A stretch of 15,085 nt of DNA from JAAKFL01 sp964629645. Lineage in GTDB: Bacteria; Chlamydiota; Chlamydiia; Chlamydiales; SLFE01. The notes beneath the pieces were generated by a model. It did no database searches, was not told where the DNA came from, and was given only the letters and a program-made list of their open reading frames with translations. A program made the translations under genes and the position numbers. The stretch lies in the NCBI GenBank assembly GCA_964629645.1, contig CAZVSU010000064.1:1-15085 (forward strand), read 5' to 3'. This document shows, in pieces, positions 6,836-13,689 of this stretch; within the stretch, counting starts at the first letter, position 1; each line of letters opens with the position of its first letter.

Positions 6836-7294
6836 TTAAGAGCGTTTGATCGAGATTCTTTTTGATTTGTTTTGCTCTTCTTTAGGGAAACTGATGATCA
6901 TCAAGCCGTCTTTGAAATCGGCCTCCGGTTCTTTTGTGTGGTCGATATTTTTCGGAAGAGCGATGCTGTATGAAAAAGAGCGTGAGGCTTTTCGATAGAA
7001 CTTTTTCTTTTTGTCCGACTCTTCCTCTTTCTTGGTTCCCCGGATCCAGAGGATGTTGTCGTCGACTGTCGCTTCGATTTCATTTTCGTTTAAACCGGGA
7101 AGTGCAGCTTCGACATAAAATTTGGTTTCGTCTTCCGACACCGTCAAATTTTCATGACCTTGAACCGTAGAGGGAAAGTTCTCTCCAAACTCTTCGAACA
7201 AGCTGGGGAACTTGAATCCGCCAAAACGAAGAGAAGGAAAGTTAAACTGGCCAAAAGGAGAAAGCTCTCCTTCCTTTTGTCTGTTGTCCGGCAT
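6836..7294 (-). CDS. Hsp20/alpha-crystallin small heat-shock protein, 152 aa
   Basis: A Phe-rich N-terminal arm (FGQFNFPSLRFGGFKFPSLF, about 14-33) is followed by the alpha-crystallin domain (about 45-142), with A-LPG (EAALPGLNENEIE), the repeated Lys/Glu segment, and the hallmark FKDGLMIISFPK. The C-terminal tail carries an I-x-I motif (ISI). These are ATP-independent holdases that keep unfolding proteins soluble. ATG 7294 is preferred to GTG 7297 because the minus-strand AAGGAGG ends six bases before the ATG but only three before the GTG. No CIRCE element (TTAGCACTC-N9-GAGTGCTAA) is visible upstream, so HrcA control is not supported. It is divergent from the LOG-family gene. Confidence 0.92.
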   Translation of the reverse strand: MPDNRQKEGELSPFGQFNFPSLRFGGFKFPSLFEEFGENFPSTVQGHENLTVSEDETKFYVEAALPGLNENEIEATVDDNILWIRGTKKEEESDKKKKFYRKASRSFSYSIALPKNIDHTKEPEADFKDGLMIISFPKEEQNKSKRISIKRS

Positions 7295-7373
7295 CACACA
7301 CCTCCTTACAATTTAGTGATTGAATTCTTTTCCGGTTGCTCTTAACCTCATAATAAACAATTTTGATTTTTTT

Positions 7374-8399
7374 ATGGACACACCAAAACTTTCATCCCAA
7401 GAACTAAAAAATCATATCCAGCAGTTTCTAAGTGACTTAGGAGCAGATCCCGACTCTTTTGACACCAGCTTAACATCAGAGATGATTTATACATGCTGCC
7501 GCCTCAACCAAGATGAGCATCATACAGGGCAATTGAAGCTGATCAACACAAGCCTTAAAGAGATGCGGTATGCGTTTAAGGTATTCAATCAGTTTCAGGG
7601 GGTTAAGAGGCTCAGTATCTTCGGTTCCGCGAGAACTCCGGAAGATCATCCCGACTACTTGGCTGCCAGGGAGTTCAGTTCTGAAATGGCCCGCCATGAA
7701 TGGATGTGCATCACCGGCGCTGCAGGCGGCATCATGAAAGCGGGACACGAGGGATCGACAAAAGAGGCGATTTTTGGCCTGTCCATCAGACTCACCTTTG
7801 AAGCCGGGGCGAATATCCATATCGACGGCGACCCAAAACATATCAATTTCAAGTACTTTTTTACTCGTAAGCTGATGTTTTTGGCCCATTCCGATGCTGT
7901 CGCCATCTTTCCGGGCGGCTTTGGCACCATGGATGAACTTTTTGAATTGTTGACCCTGGTTCAGACGGGAAAAACTGCCATCGTGCCTATCATCTTGCTC
8001 GAAGGAGAAGGAGGCGACTATTGGGATGTGTGGCTAGAGTATGTGCAAAAGAATTTGATCGAACGAGGCACGATCAGCCCCGAAGATGTCACATTTTTTT
8101 ACCGCGCCCAAAATAGTGAAGATGCCGCCGCCCATATTTTGAAATTTTATTCACGCTACCACTCCAGCCGCTATGTCAAAGATCATTTTGTGATTCGGAT
8201 GCTTTCGCCCCTAACAAAAGAGCAGGTGGAGAGTTTGAATCAAGAGTTCAAATTGATTGTCGGCAAAGGGGCGATCGAGCAGGTGTCTATGCTGCCCGGG
8301 GAACAAGAGTATCCCGAACTTCCCCGGCTTAAATTTCATTTTACCGGGCATAATTTTGCCGTACTGAAAAAGATGATCGATCGCATCAACGATTTTTGA
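7374..8399 (+). CDS. LOG-family nucleotide phosphoribohydrolase-like protein, 341 aa
   Basis: The Rossmann core begins at about residue 78 with RLSIFGSARTP. The two LOG hallmarks follow: the phosphate-binding ITGAAGGIMKAGHEG (113-127) and PGGFGTMDE (180-188), with the conserved Arg in FFTRKLMF. LOG/PpnN-type enzymes release the base from nucleoside 5'-monophosphates, classically cytokinin riboside monophosphate. At 341 aa it is longer than a minimal ~200-aa LOG, with extra N- and C-terminal segments of about 75 and 100 residues, so it belongs among the larger forms, and its substrate is unknown. The frame is open from a TTG at 7320, but ATG 7374 starts a more usual hydrophilic N-terminus. No strong RBS precedes it. 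A terminator follows immediately. Confidence 0.87.
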   Translation: MDTPKLSSQELKNHIQQFLSDLGADPDSFDTSLTSEMIYTCCRLNQDEHHTGQLKLINTSLKEMRYAFKVFNQFQGVKRLSIFGSARTPEDHPDYLAAREFSSEMARHEWMCITGAAGGIMKAGHEGSTKEAIFGLSIRLTFEAGANIHIDGDPKHINFKYFFTRKLMFLAHSDAVAIFPGGFGTMDELFELLTLVQTGKTAIVPIILLEGEGGDYWDVWLEYVQKNLIERGTISPEDVTFFYRAQNSEDAAAHILKFYSRYHSSRYVKDHFVIRMLSPLTKEQVESLNQEFKLIVGKGAIEQVSMLPGEQEYPELPRLKFHFTGHNFAVLKKMIDRINDF

Positions 8400-8418
8400 T
8401 GCTGAAAATCTTTTTTTT
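8391..8418 (+). terminator. Rho-independent terminator after the LOG-family gene
   Basis: GATTTT (8391-8396) and AAAATC (8405-8410) form a 6-bp stem around an 8-base loop, followed directly by eight T residues (8411-8418). The stem overlaps the stop codon and is AT-rich, so it is weak, but the T-tract is good. It would separate the LOG gene from the nrdR operon. Confidence 0.55.
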
Positions 8419-8469
8419 CGCTACACTCGCTCTACTCGGCACTTTTTCTCTTGGATATATACGCGTGTC

Positions 8470-8479
8470 CTGTTAACAG
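8470..8479. promoter_or_regulatory. Palindrome upstream of nrdR, possible operator
   Basis: CTGTTAACAG is a perfect 10-base palindrome 35 bases before the nrdR ATG, in the 115-base gap that must hold the operon promoter. It does not match the NrdR box consensus. No convincing -35/-10 pair was found, although TATATA occurs at 8456-8461. A regulatory role is a guess. Confidence 0.2.
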
Positions 8480-8514
8480 TAAAAGGTGCCTGTGTTTTTT
8501 TGTGCGGCGACGAT

Positions 8515-8979
8515 ATGAAGTGTCCCTTTTGCCATGGAAATACGTTGAAAGTGATCGACTCGCGCGATTCTCTCGATGCGAATGCGATCCGAAGGCGGCG
8601 GGAGTGTCAGGAGTGTCAAAAGCGATTCACAACATTTGAAACTGTGGAACTATCGGTTCAAGTGCATAAAAAAGACGGAAAGTTTGAAGATTTCGAACAA
8701 GCAAAGCTTGTTCAAGGTTTGGAGGCGGCCTGCCGGCATACAAAAATCAGCCGCGAGCAAGTGAAAGACCTCGCTGCGAAAGTAACGGGAGCCGTGATGG
8801 AGCGGCAGGAGCGGGTCATCAAATCGAGCGACTTAGGGGAGCTTGTGATGGGACTTCTCCGGGATTTGGATCCCGTTGCCTACATACGATTTGCCTGCGT
8901 TTATCGGCGGTTCAAAGATATTGACGAGATCGTCAGAGAGATAAAAGTTAATGTGAAGGAGGAAGGTGCATGCCGCTAA
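8515..8979 (+). CDS. nrdR: Transcriptional repressor NrdR, 154 aa
   Basis: The N-terminal zinc ribbon is complete: MKCPFC (Cys 3, 6) and RRECQECQKRFTTFE (Cys 31, 34), with the conserved SR-D-S (about 16-19) and RRRREC between. An ATP-cone domain follows at about 46-136. NrdR senses ATP/dATP and represses ribonucleotide reductase genes. The length is standard for the family. ATG 8515 is chosen because NrdR proteins begin M-x-C-P-x-C; the upstream in-frame TTG at 8500 would add five residues that do not fit. It is the first gene of a six-gene cluster in which nrdR-dksA-lspA matches the order I recall for ybaD-dksA-lspA in Chlamydia trachomatis. It overlaps dksA by 10 bases. Confidence 0.95.
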   Translation: MKCPFCHGNTLKVIDSRDSLDANAIRRRRECQECQKRFTTFETVELSVQVHKKDGKFEDFEQAKLVQGLEAACRHTKISREQVKDLAAKVTGAVMERQERVIKSSDLGELVMGLLRDLDPVAYIRFACVYRRFKDIDEIVREIKVNVKEEGACR

Positions 8980-9335
8980 AGAAAAATGAAATTCAGCACT
9001 ATAAAAAGAGACTTGAAGAGATGCGAGACGAACTGTCGTCACTCCTTCAAGAGACGACAAAAGAGGTCAAAAAGCCCGATGAAGCCACCGGCTATTCGCA
9101 GCATCAGGCCGATCAAGGAACAGATGACTTTGACAGGTCGATCAGCCTGGAAGTCACCGGCAGTGAATTTGAACTGCTCAGACAGATCAATCGCGCTTTG
9201 GAAAAAATCGAAGACGACACCTACGGCATTTGCGACGTTTCCGGCGAAGAAATTCCAAAGAAAAGACTCGATGCTGTCCCTTACGCGACAATGACAGTCG
9301 CTGTTCAGGAAAAAAGGGAAAAAGGACTGCTCTAA
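8970..9335 (+). CDS. dksA: DksA/TraR-family protein with degenerate zinc finger, 121 aa
   Basis: A helical coiled-coil N-terminal half carries the acidic tip TDDFDRS (Asp 52 and 55), comparable to the D-x-x-D-R-A tip of DksA that reaches the RNA polymerase secondary channel. The C-terminal finger scaffold is clear (YGICDVSGEEIPKKRLDAVPYAT). Only the first of the four zinc cysteines remains (Cys 88); the others are Ser 91, Thr 109 and Val 112. It is therefore probably a zinc-free DksA homologue, as seen in some cysteine-poor paralogues of other bacteria. DksA proteins modulate transcription initiation, often with ppGpp. At 121 aa it is shorter than E. coli DksA (151). ATG 8970 is preceded by AAGGAGG and overlaps the end of nrdR. 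Confidence 0.9.
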   Translation: MPLKKNEIQHYKKRLEEMRDELSSLLQETTKEVKKPDEATGYSQHQADQGTDDFDRSISLEVTGSEFELLRQINRALEKIEDDTYGICDVSGEEIPKKRLDAVPYATMTVAVQEKREKGLL

Positions 9336-9338
9336 AAG

Positions 9339-9845
9339 ATGCGCAAGAAGATCGCCGTCGGATTTCTGATCGGGATAGCGCTGCTTTTGATCGACGGTGT
9401 GACAAAGTGGGCGGCCTATTCGACACTGTCTCCCATCGTCAGCAGCGCATGGAGCTATCCCTACGGGGGCGTCGGCATCTTCGACAATATCCTTGGCGTG
9501 CAATTTTCCCTCGTCCTTGCGACAAACAAGGGAGCCGCTTGGGGAGCCTTTCCCGATCAGCAGTTTCCCCTCCTTGTCTTAAGAATCGTCCTGATCCTTG
9601 GCCTCACGATCTATTTGCTCGCATTTAATCGTCAAAAAGCGTTCGTCATACCTATGTGCCTTCTCATTTTTGGCGCTTTAGGCAATGTGATCGACACTCT
9701 TGTTTACGGACATGTCATCGATATGTTTAAATTTGTTTTTTGGGGCTACCATTACCCTATTTTCAATGTCGCAGACAGTGCGATCACAGTCGGGATTGTC
9801 TGGCTTTTCCTTGCATCATTTGTCCGCAATAAAGACGCTGCATGA
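9339..9845 (+). CDS. lspA: Lipoprotein signal peptidase II, 168 aa
   Basis: A four-helix integral membrane aspartyl peptidase that removes lipoprotein signal peptides after lipidation. The family blocks are present in order: DGVTKW near residue 19, ATNKGAAWG (Asn 63), GNVIDTLVYGHVIDMF with catalytic Asp 128, and FNVADSAITVG with catalytic Asp 146. Membrane helices lie at about 5-22, 77-96, 101-120 and 147-163. The GNVID segment has Thr where most LspA have Arg (GN-x-x-DR), a minor difference. ATG 9339 comes three bases after the dksA stop, without a strong RBS. The stop overlaps the next start as ATGA. Confidence 0.95.
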   Translation: MRKKIAVGFLIGIALLLIDGVTKWAAYSTLSPIVSSAWSYPYGGVGIFDNILGVQFSLVLATNKGAAWGAFPDQQFPLLVLRIVLILGLTIYLLAFNRQKAFVIPMCLLIFGALGNVIDTLVYGHVIDMFKFVFWGYHYPIFNVADSAITVGIVWLFLASFVRNKDAA

Positions 9846-10552
9846 CACCATTAGAATTGAGAACTATTCACCAAGATCCTCCTTTCCAAGCGAGTAAGTG
9901 GCTGCAGGTGCAGGTGCTGCTCGATCTGGACGAGTTAGGCGCTCTTTTCGATCATCTCGGCGAATTTTTTATGTATCGCCTGGGGGGGGTCTTAGAAATC
10001 GGCGACGGGCTGATTTCGCGCGATTCTTTTCTTTCCATTGCAGCCGACTACCTTCACTCTTTGAAGCAGGGGAAAGTGCTGCCCAGACAAAAAACACTGT
10101 CCACCTTTACGGCAGCCATGACGACAGACCCAAGCGCTCTTTACGCTGTCAAAGTGGCCGGAAACAAACAGATCATACGTTTGCGCCGTCCTGTCTTGCA
10201 GATACAGGAACATGTCTTCGACTTTTCTTTAGAAGACCGGAAGTTTCGTTCTATGGTTTTGGGAAATGAAAGCGTGACCTTCGGCTGGCAATTTTCCTAC
10301 CCTCAACTTTTTACAGACCCCAATCAAGACGTCCTTTGCCATACCTTTAAAGATGAGGGTTTCCCGAATACGGCCCTTTTCCGCTCCCTGCAGAGATGGG
10401 TCAGAAAAGAAACAGTTCCGGTTCCTTTCATGATCGAGGGACAAGTGGCGAACGTGTCTTTTCGACTGGGGAAAAAATGTTTTTCCTGGATCAACGGCCA
10501 TCCCCAATTTTCACGGAAAGGACTTCAAATCGATGTCTCACGCCACGGCTGA
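9842..10552 (+). CDS. Hypothetical protein in nrdR-dksA-lspA operon, 236 aa
   Basis: I do not recognise a family. The protein looks soluble and mixed alpha/beta, with no signal peptide or membrane segment. Distinct stretches are LDLDELGALFDHLGEFFMYR (20-residue acidic helix region), an IIRLRRPVLQIQEHVFDFS segment, and a beta-rich C-terminal part (QVANVSFRLGKKCFSWING). Paired strands and lack of catalytic-looking repeats suggest a binding or structural role, but nothing is diagnostic. ATG 9842 overlaps the lspA stop (ATGA), and its own last 20 bases overlap pncC, so it is firmly inside the operon. As I recall the Chlamydia order, this gene is not next to lspA there, so it would be specific to this lineage. 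Confidence 0.8.
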   Translation: MTPLELRTIHQDPPFQASKWLQVQVLLDLDELGALFDHLGEFFMYRLGGVLEIGDGLISRDSFLSIAADYLHSLKQGKVLPRQKTLSTFTAAMTTDPSALYAVKVAGNKQIIRLRRPVLQIQEHVFDFSLEDRKFRSMVLGNESVTFGWQFSYPQLFTDPNQDVLCHTFKDEGFPNTALFRSLQRWVRKETVPVPFMIEGQVANVSFRLGKKCFSWINGHPQFSRKGLQIDVSRHG

Positions 10553-11015
10553 AATTCTTCTTTCTCTTATGAAAAGCAAAACGCTCACGCTTGCCACAGC
10601 AGAATCGTGCACCGGTGGAGCACTAGCGGGATCGCTGACACTTGTTCCGGGAGCGTCCCAAGTTTTTTTGGGAGGGCTTGTCGCCTACTCGAATCAGATG
10701 AAAACAGAGCTCCTCAAAGTTCCCGAAACCTTGATTGAAACCTATGGAGCGGTCAGTCAAGAGACGGCCCGTGCGATGTGGGAAGGGACGTTGTCATTAA
10801 TTCCTTCCGATTACGCCGTCGTCACAACAGGGATCTCAGGCCCCGGCGGCGGATCGCAGGATAAACCGGTCGGGACTGTATGGATCGCAGTGGGCAAAAG
10901 AGGGGAAGAGCCCGAAATCTGGAACCTGAAGGCAGAAGGCAGCCGCTCTGAGATCATAAAAGCCTCCAAAGAGGCTGCTTTGCAAAGACTGATTGAACTC
11001 GTCAAAAAGAATTAA
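10533..11015 (+). CDS. pncC: Nicotinamide-nucleotide amidase, CinA C-terminal type, 160 aa
   Basis: The protein consists only of the CinA C-terminal amidase domain. The active-site loop ATAESCTGGALAGSLT (about residues 21-36) and the second hallmark GISGPGGGSQDKPVGTVWIA (about 99-118) are intact. PncC deamidates nicotinamide mononucleotide to nicotinate mononucleotide in pyridine nucleotide recycling. The N-terminal nucleotide-hydrolase domain found in long CinA proteins is absent, as in stand-alone PncC/YdeJ (about 160-165 aa). ATG 10533 has AAAGGA about nine bases upstream and begins inside the preceding gene. The name cinA is used for the same family; despite the name, no competence role follows. 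Confidence 0.92.
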   Translation: MSHATAEILLSLMKSKTLTLATAESCTGGALAGSLTLVPGASQVFLGGLVAYSNQMKTELLKVPETLIETYGAVSQETARAMWEGTLSLIPSDYAVVTTGISGPGGGSQDKPVGTVWIAVGKRGEEPEIWNLKAEGSRSEIIKASKEAALQRLIELVKKN

Positions 11016-11027
11016 GGAGAGAGTCAA

Positions 11028-11999
11028 ATGGAACCGAGACTATCGAATGAAAGGATACTCACAGCGATTGACACCTGCGTACGGGAAGGCTTCCTCTCCA
11101 GAGCAGAGCTCCCCGATCGTCTGTTAACAGAAGAGGTCTTGACTCGGATTTTTTTAGACCAAGTCCAAAATGAAGACGATGCCGCTTTTGATTCTTTAGT
11201 CAAAAATCCTGCGCTCATGCAAATCCTTTCGAGGGTTCTCGCCTCTAAAAGATATGGCGCGCTCAACCCGCCGCTTGGAATCAAAGTTTACGAAAGTTTG
11301 ATCGGAAAAAGTGCAGAGGCGACCCATCATCTGGCCATCCATTATTTGCACGGAGATCATGTTGAAAAAGAGCCTCAGAGGGCGATCGAATTATTCAAAA
11401 TTGCAGCCGAAGGGGACCGCACAATTCTTAAATCCTGCTATTCTCCCGCCTGCCGCGCTCTCGCAAACCAGTACATAAAGGGCGAAAGCGTCGATAAAGA
11501 CATTGTCAGCGCAACCCACTACCTCGTCAAAGGATCCCGAGCCGGGAGTGACCAGTGCTATCAGGACTTGATCCGGCTTCTGGATGAAGAAAAAGTTGAA
11601 GCGTGTCTTCAGACTGCGATTTCTCTCACTTTTGAACTCGCCCAAAAGGGAAGGGAAACCGCGATCGAGCAGCTCGCTCAATGGTACAGAAGCGGGTCTT
11701 ATGTTGAACAAAGCAATGAAAAGGCCGCATTTGTTCTGAAATGGGGAGCAGACTGCGGACACAAAGAGTGTTTGCGCCATTTGATTCATTTTTATCTGAC
11801 AGGCGACTGGGGCCAAGATAAAAAAGAAGAAGGGTTCGCCCTCTGTCTTCAAGAAGCGGAAGAGGAACAGCCCTGGGCTATGGCGCTCGTTGCGGAGTGC
11901 TACCGAACCGGAAATGGCGTTGACCAAGATTTTAGCCAAGCGGGTGTATGGGCGGCAAAATGGAAAGAGACTTCAGACGTCTCTTGCGTTCTTATGTGA
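11028..11999 (+). CDS. Sel1-repeat protein ending in a CaaX box, 323 aa
   Basis: About four to five Sel1-like (TPR-related) repeats run from residue 94 to 314: for example ATHHLAIHYLHGDHVEKEPQ with AIELFKIAAEGD, ACRALANQYIKGESVDKD, and MALVAECYRTGNGVDQDFSQ. The first 90 residues are helical and not repeats. Sel1 arrays are protein-interaction scaffolds, common in effectors of intracellular bacteria. There is no signal peptide or membrane helix. The last four residues are C-V-L-M (Cys 320), a textbook CaaX box whose terminal Met favours farnesylation by a eukaryotic host. Host lipidation is inference; the motif is seen. ATG 11028 has AAGGAG about 8 bases upstream and lies 12 bases after pncC, so it is the last gene of the operon. 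It converges on metK with a 28-base gap. Confidence 0.87.
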   Translation: MEPRLSNERILTAIDTCVREGFLSRAELPDRLLTEEVLTRIFLDQVQNEDDAAFDSLVKNPALMQILSRVLASKRYGALNPPLGIKVYESLIGKSAEATHHLAIHYLHGDHVEKEPQRAIELFKIAAEGDRTILKSCYSPACRALANQYIKGESVDKDIVSATHYLVKGSRAGSDQCYQDLIRLLDEEKVEACLQTAISLTFELAQKGRETAIEQLAQWYRSGSYVEQSNEKAAFVLKWGADCGHKECLRHLIHFYLTGDWGQDKKEEGFALCLQEAEEEQPWAMALVAECYRTGNGVDQDFSQAGVWAAKWKETSDVSCVLM

Positions 12000-12027
12000 A
12001 CAGGAAAAGAAAATGTGACAGGACGTC

Positions 12028-13203
12028 TCAGAGAGTGCGAGTAGGGGCTAAGGCCTCTTTTAGTTTCGAAACACGGTTTGTTTGTTCCCAAGTAAAGTCG
12101 GCGTCAGTGCGGCCAAAATGTCCGCCGAAGGCAGTCTTACGATAGATCGGGCGATTCAGTTCCAATTCTTTGATGATGCCTCCGGGAGTCAAATTGAACA
12201 CCTCGGGTATCGCTTTTTCAAGATCCCGTTCACTCACTTTTCCCGTCCCGAAGGTATCGACCTTAATTGACAGAGGATGCGAGACACCGATAGCATAGGA
12301 GATTTGGACTTCACAGGCGTCGGCGAGCTTTGCGGCGACAATATTTTTTGCGACCCACCGTCCGGCATAAGAAGCAGAGCGGTCCACTTTTGTCGCATCT
12401 TTACCTGAGAAAGCGCCGCCGCCGTGATGGCCTCTTCCACCGTAAGTGTCGACAATAATTTTCCGTCCCGTTAAGCCGCAGTCGCCTGCAGGGCCTCCAA
12501 TGACAAAACGTCCCGTAGGGTTGATGTAGTAGAGGGTTTCTTGGTCCAGGAGGTGTTTGGGGAGCGTTTCGGCGATCATCTCTTTCATGTCATGGCAGAC
12601 GGTTTCGTGCTGCACGTCCTCGGAATGCTGTGTCGATAACACGATACTGTGGATCCGAACGGGTCGATCGTTCTCGTCATATTCGACCGTGACCTGGGAT
12701 TTTGCGTCGGGGCGGAGATAGGGCGTCTTACCAGAAAGCTGATGGTCGCGCAGTGTCCGGACAAGTTTGTGGGCCAGCATAATCGGAAGAGGCATCAATT
12801 CAGGCGTTTCATTGCAGGCATAGCCGAACATGATTCCCTGATCGCCCGCTCCGATCCCGTCGAAAAGCGCTTTGTGCTTGGAGACCCCTTGCGCGATGTC
12901 CGGGGATTGCTTATGGATGGAGACAATAATGCCGCAGGAGTGATAGTCGAAGCCTAACCTAAAATCTTCGTATCCGATTTCTTTGATTGTTTGCCGCGCG
13001 ATGTCTTGGAAATCGACTTTCGCGTCCGTTGTGATTTCTCCTGCAAGAACTACGAGCCCCGATCCGACGAGCACTTCGCACGCCACGCGCGAGCCGGGGT
13101 CTTGTTCGAGGCAAGCGTCCAAAATGGCATCAGAAATTTGATCGCAAATTTTATCGGGATGGCCGATTCCAACCGATTCAGACGTGAAAAGATAATGGGT
13201 CAT
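12028..13203 (-). CDS. metK: S-adenosylmethionine synthetase, 391 aa
   Basis: MetK condenses methionine and ATP to S-adenosylmethionine, the cell's main methyl donor, as a cytosolic tetramer. The family blocks are all present: ESVGIGHPDKICDQISDAIL at the N-terminus, the GAGDQGIMFGYA loop, GPAGDCGLTGRKIIVDTYGG, and the phosphate-binding GGGAFSGKDATKVDRSASY. The length is normal (about 384-396 aa). ATG 13203 is chosen because family members start just before the Y-L-F-T-S-E-S block and GGAG lies seven bases upstream on the minus strand; the frame extends to 13245 but that extension runs through the promoter. It is a single-gene unit divergent from two membrane-protein genes. Confidence 0.97.
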   Translation of the reverse strand: MTHYLFTSESVGIGHPDKICDQISDAILDACLEQDPGSRVACEVLVGSGLVVLAGEITTDAKVDFQDIARQTIKEIGYEDFRLGFDYHSCGIIVSIHKQSPDIAQGVSKHKALFDGIGAGDQGIMFGYACNETPELMPLPIMLAHKLVRTLRDHQLSGKTPYLRPDAKSQVTVEYDENDRPVRIHSIVLSTQHSEDVQHETVCHDMKEMIAETLPKHLLDQETLYYINPTGRFVIGGPAGDCGLTGRKIIVDTYGGRGHHGGGAFSGKDATKVDRSASYAGRWVAKNIVAAKLADACEVQISYAIGVSHPLSIKVDTFGTGKVSERDLEKAIPEVFNLTPGGIIKELELNRPIYRKTAFGGHFGRTDADFTWEQTNRVSKLKEALAPTRTL

Positions 13204-13206
13204 GAC

Positions 13207-13255
13207 TTGCTCCAAATGCTTTGAGACAATATATTGAGACATCAAAAGATTCGAA
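13207..13255. promoter_or_regulatory. Bidirectional promoter region between metK and the 139-aa gene
   Basis: On the + strand TTGCTC (13207-13212), a 17-base spacer and TATATT (13230-13235) form a fair sigma-70-type promoter. The palindrome CAATATATTG (13227-13236) also gives TATATT on the minus strand (13233-13228), with TTCGAA (13250-13255) 16 bases upstream as a poor -35 for metK. Both directions would use overlapping -10 elements. Confidence 0.4.
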
Positions 13256-13269
13256 TCAAGGGAAAAACT

Positions 13270-13689
13270 TTGGAAACACTGACAGTTTTTAAGCTCGATC
13301 TAATGGATGAAGAAGAGTTGACGGCTCTTTCTGGCTCAAAGGTGAGAGTTAAAGGATTCGCCTACAAAACCGAAGAGGGACGATGGATCCTATCCGATCG
13401 CCCTAACTTGAAGTGCTGCTGCGTCGGCAATGAGAAAAATATCCGCAGTCAAGTCGTGGTCGCCGATCCTTTCGAGATGGAAAATACCTCCCGCCCCGTC
13501 ACACTTGAGGGAACCATCGCCTTTGATCCAAAGATTTCAGAGGGAAAGCTCGTGCAATACACGAAACTTTCCGGTGCCCAATTGGTTGAAGAGCCGGCTG
13601 ATTCTAGTTTTTTCTGGATGCTTGGCGTCCTTGCAGCCGCCGTTTGCATAGGTTTGTGGATCCGGAGGAAGCCATCGTGCAAGTCTTGA
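13270..13689 (+). CDS. Membrane-anchored hypothetical protein, 139 aa
   Basis: I do not recognise this protein. The first 110 residues look like a small beta-barrel (OB-fold-like pattern: KVRVKGFAYKTEEGRWILSD, VTLEGTIAFDP) with an unusual CCC triplet in LKCCCVGN. A single membrane helix follows near the end (FFWMLGVLAAAVCIGLWIRR), with a short basic tail, so the barrel is probably outside the cytoplasm if it is tail-anchored with Arg/Lys in. TTG 13270 is chosen because GGG lies about seven bases upstream and the longer frame from 13234 begins inside the promoter -10. The next ATG in frame (13303) has no RBS. It overlaps the following gene by 13 bases. Confidence 0.66.
   Translation: METLTVFKLDLMDEEELTALSGSKVRVKGFAYKTEEGRWILSDRPNLKCCCVGNEKNIRSQVVVADPFEMENTSRPVTLEGTIAFDPKISEGKLVQYTKLSGAQLVEEPADSSFFWMLGVLAAAVCIGLWIRRKPSCKS

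Noticed and set aside
7298..7373. CIRCE element or heat-shock promoter upstream of hsp20.
   Set aside because: No TTAGCACTC-N9-GAGTGCTAA or recognisable part of it, and no convincing sigma-32-like pair in the 76 bases.
8451..8480. NrdR box upstream of nrdR.
   Set aside because: The stretch TATATACGCGTGT only loosely resembles the ACACwATATnnngTGT-type consensus, and no second box is present.
9039..9503. Minus-strand open frame of 154 codons across dksA and lspA.
   Set aside because: Antisense to two clear genes with no family signature; a shadow frame.
11391..11939. Minus-strand open frame of 182 codons inside the Sel1 gene.
   Set aside because: Antisense shadow of a clear repeat protein; no start signals.
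11976..12029. GACGTCTC repeated at 11976-11983 and 12022-12029 as a terminator or attachment-site pair.
   Set aside because: The copies are direct repeats around a 6-base palindrome, one lies in coding sequence, and nothing mobile is nearby.
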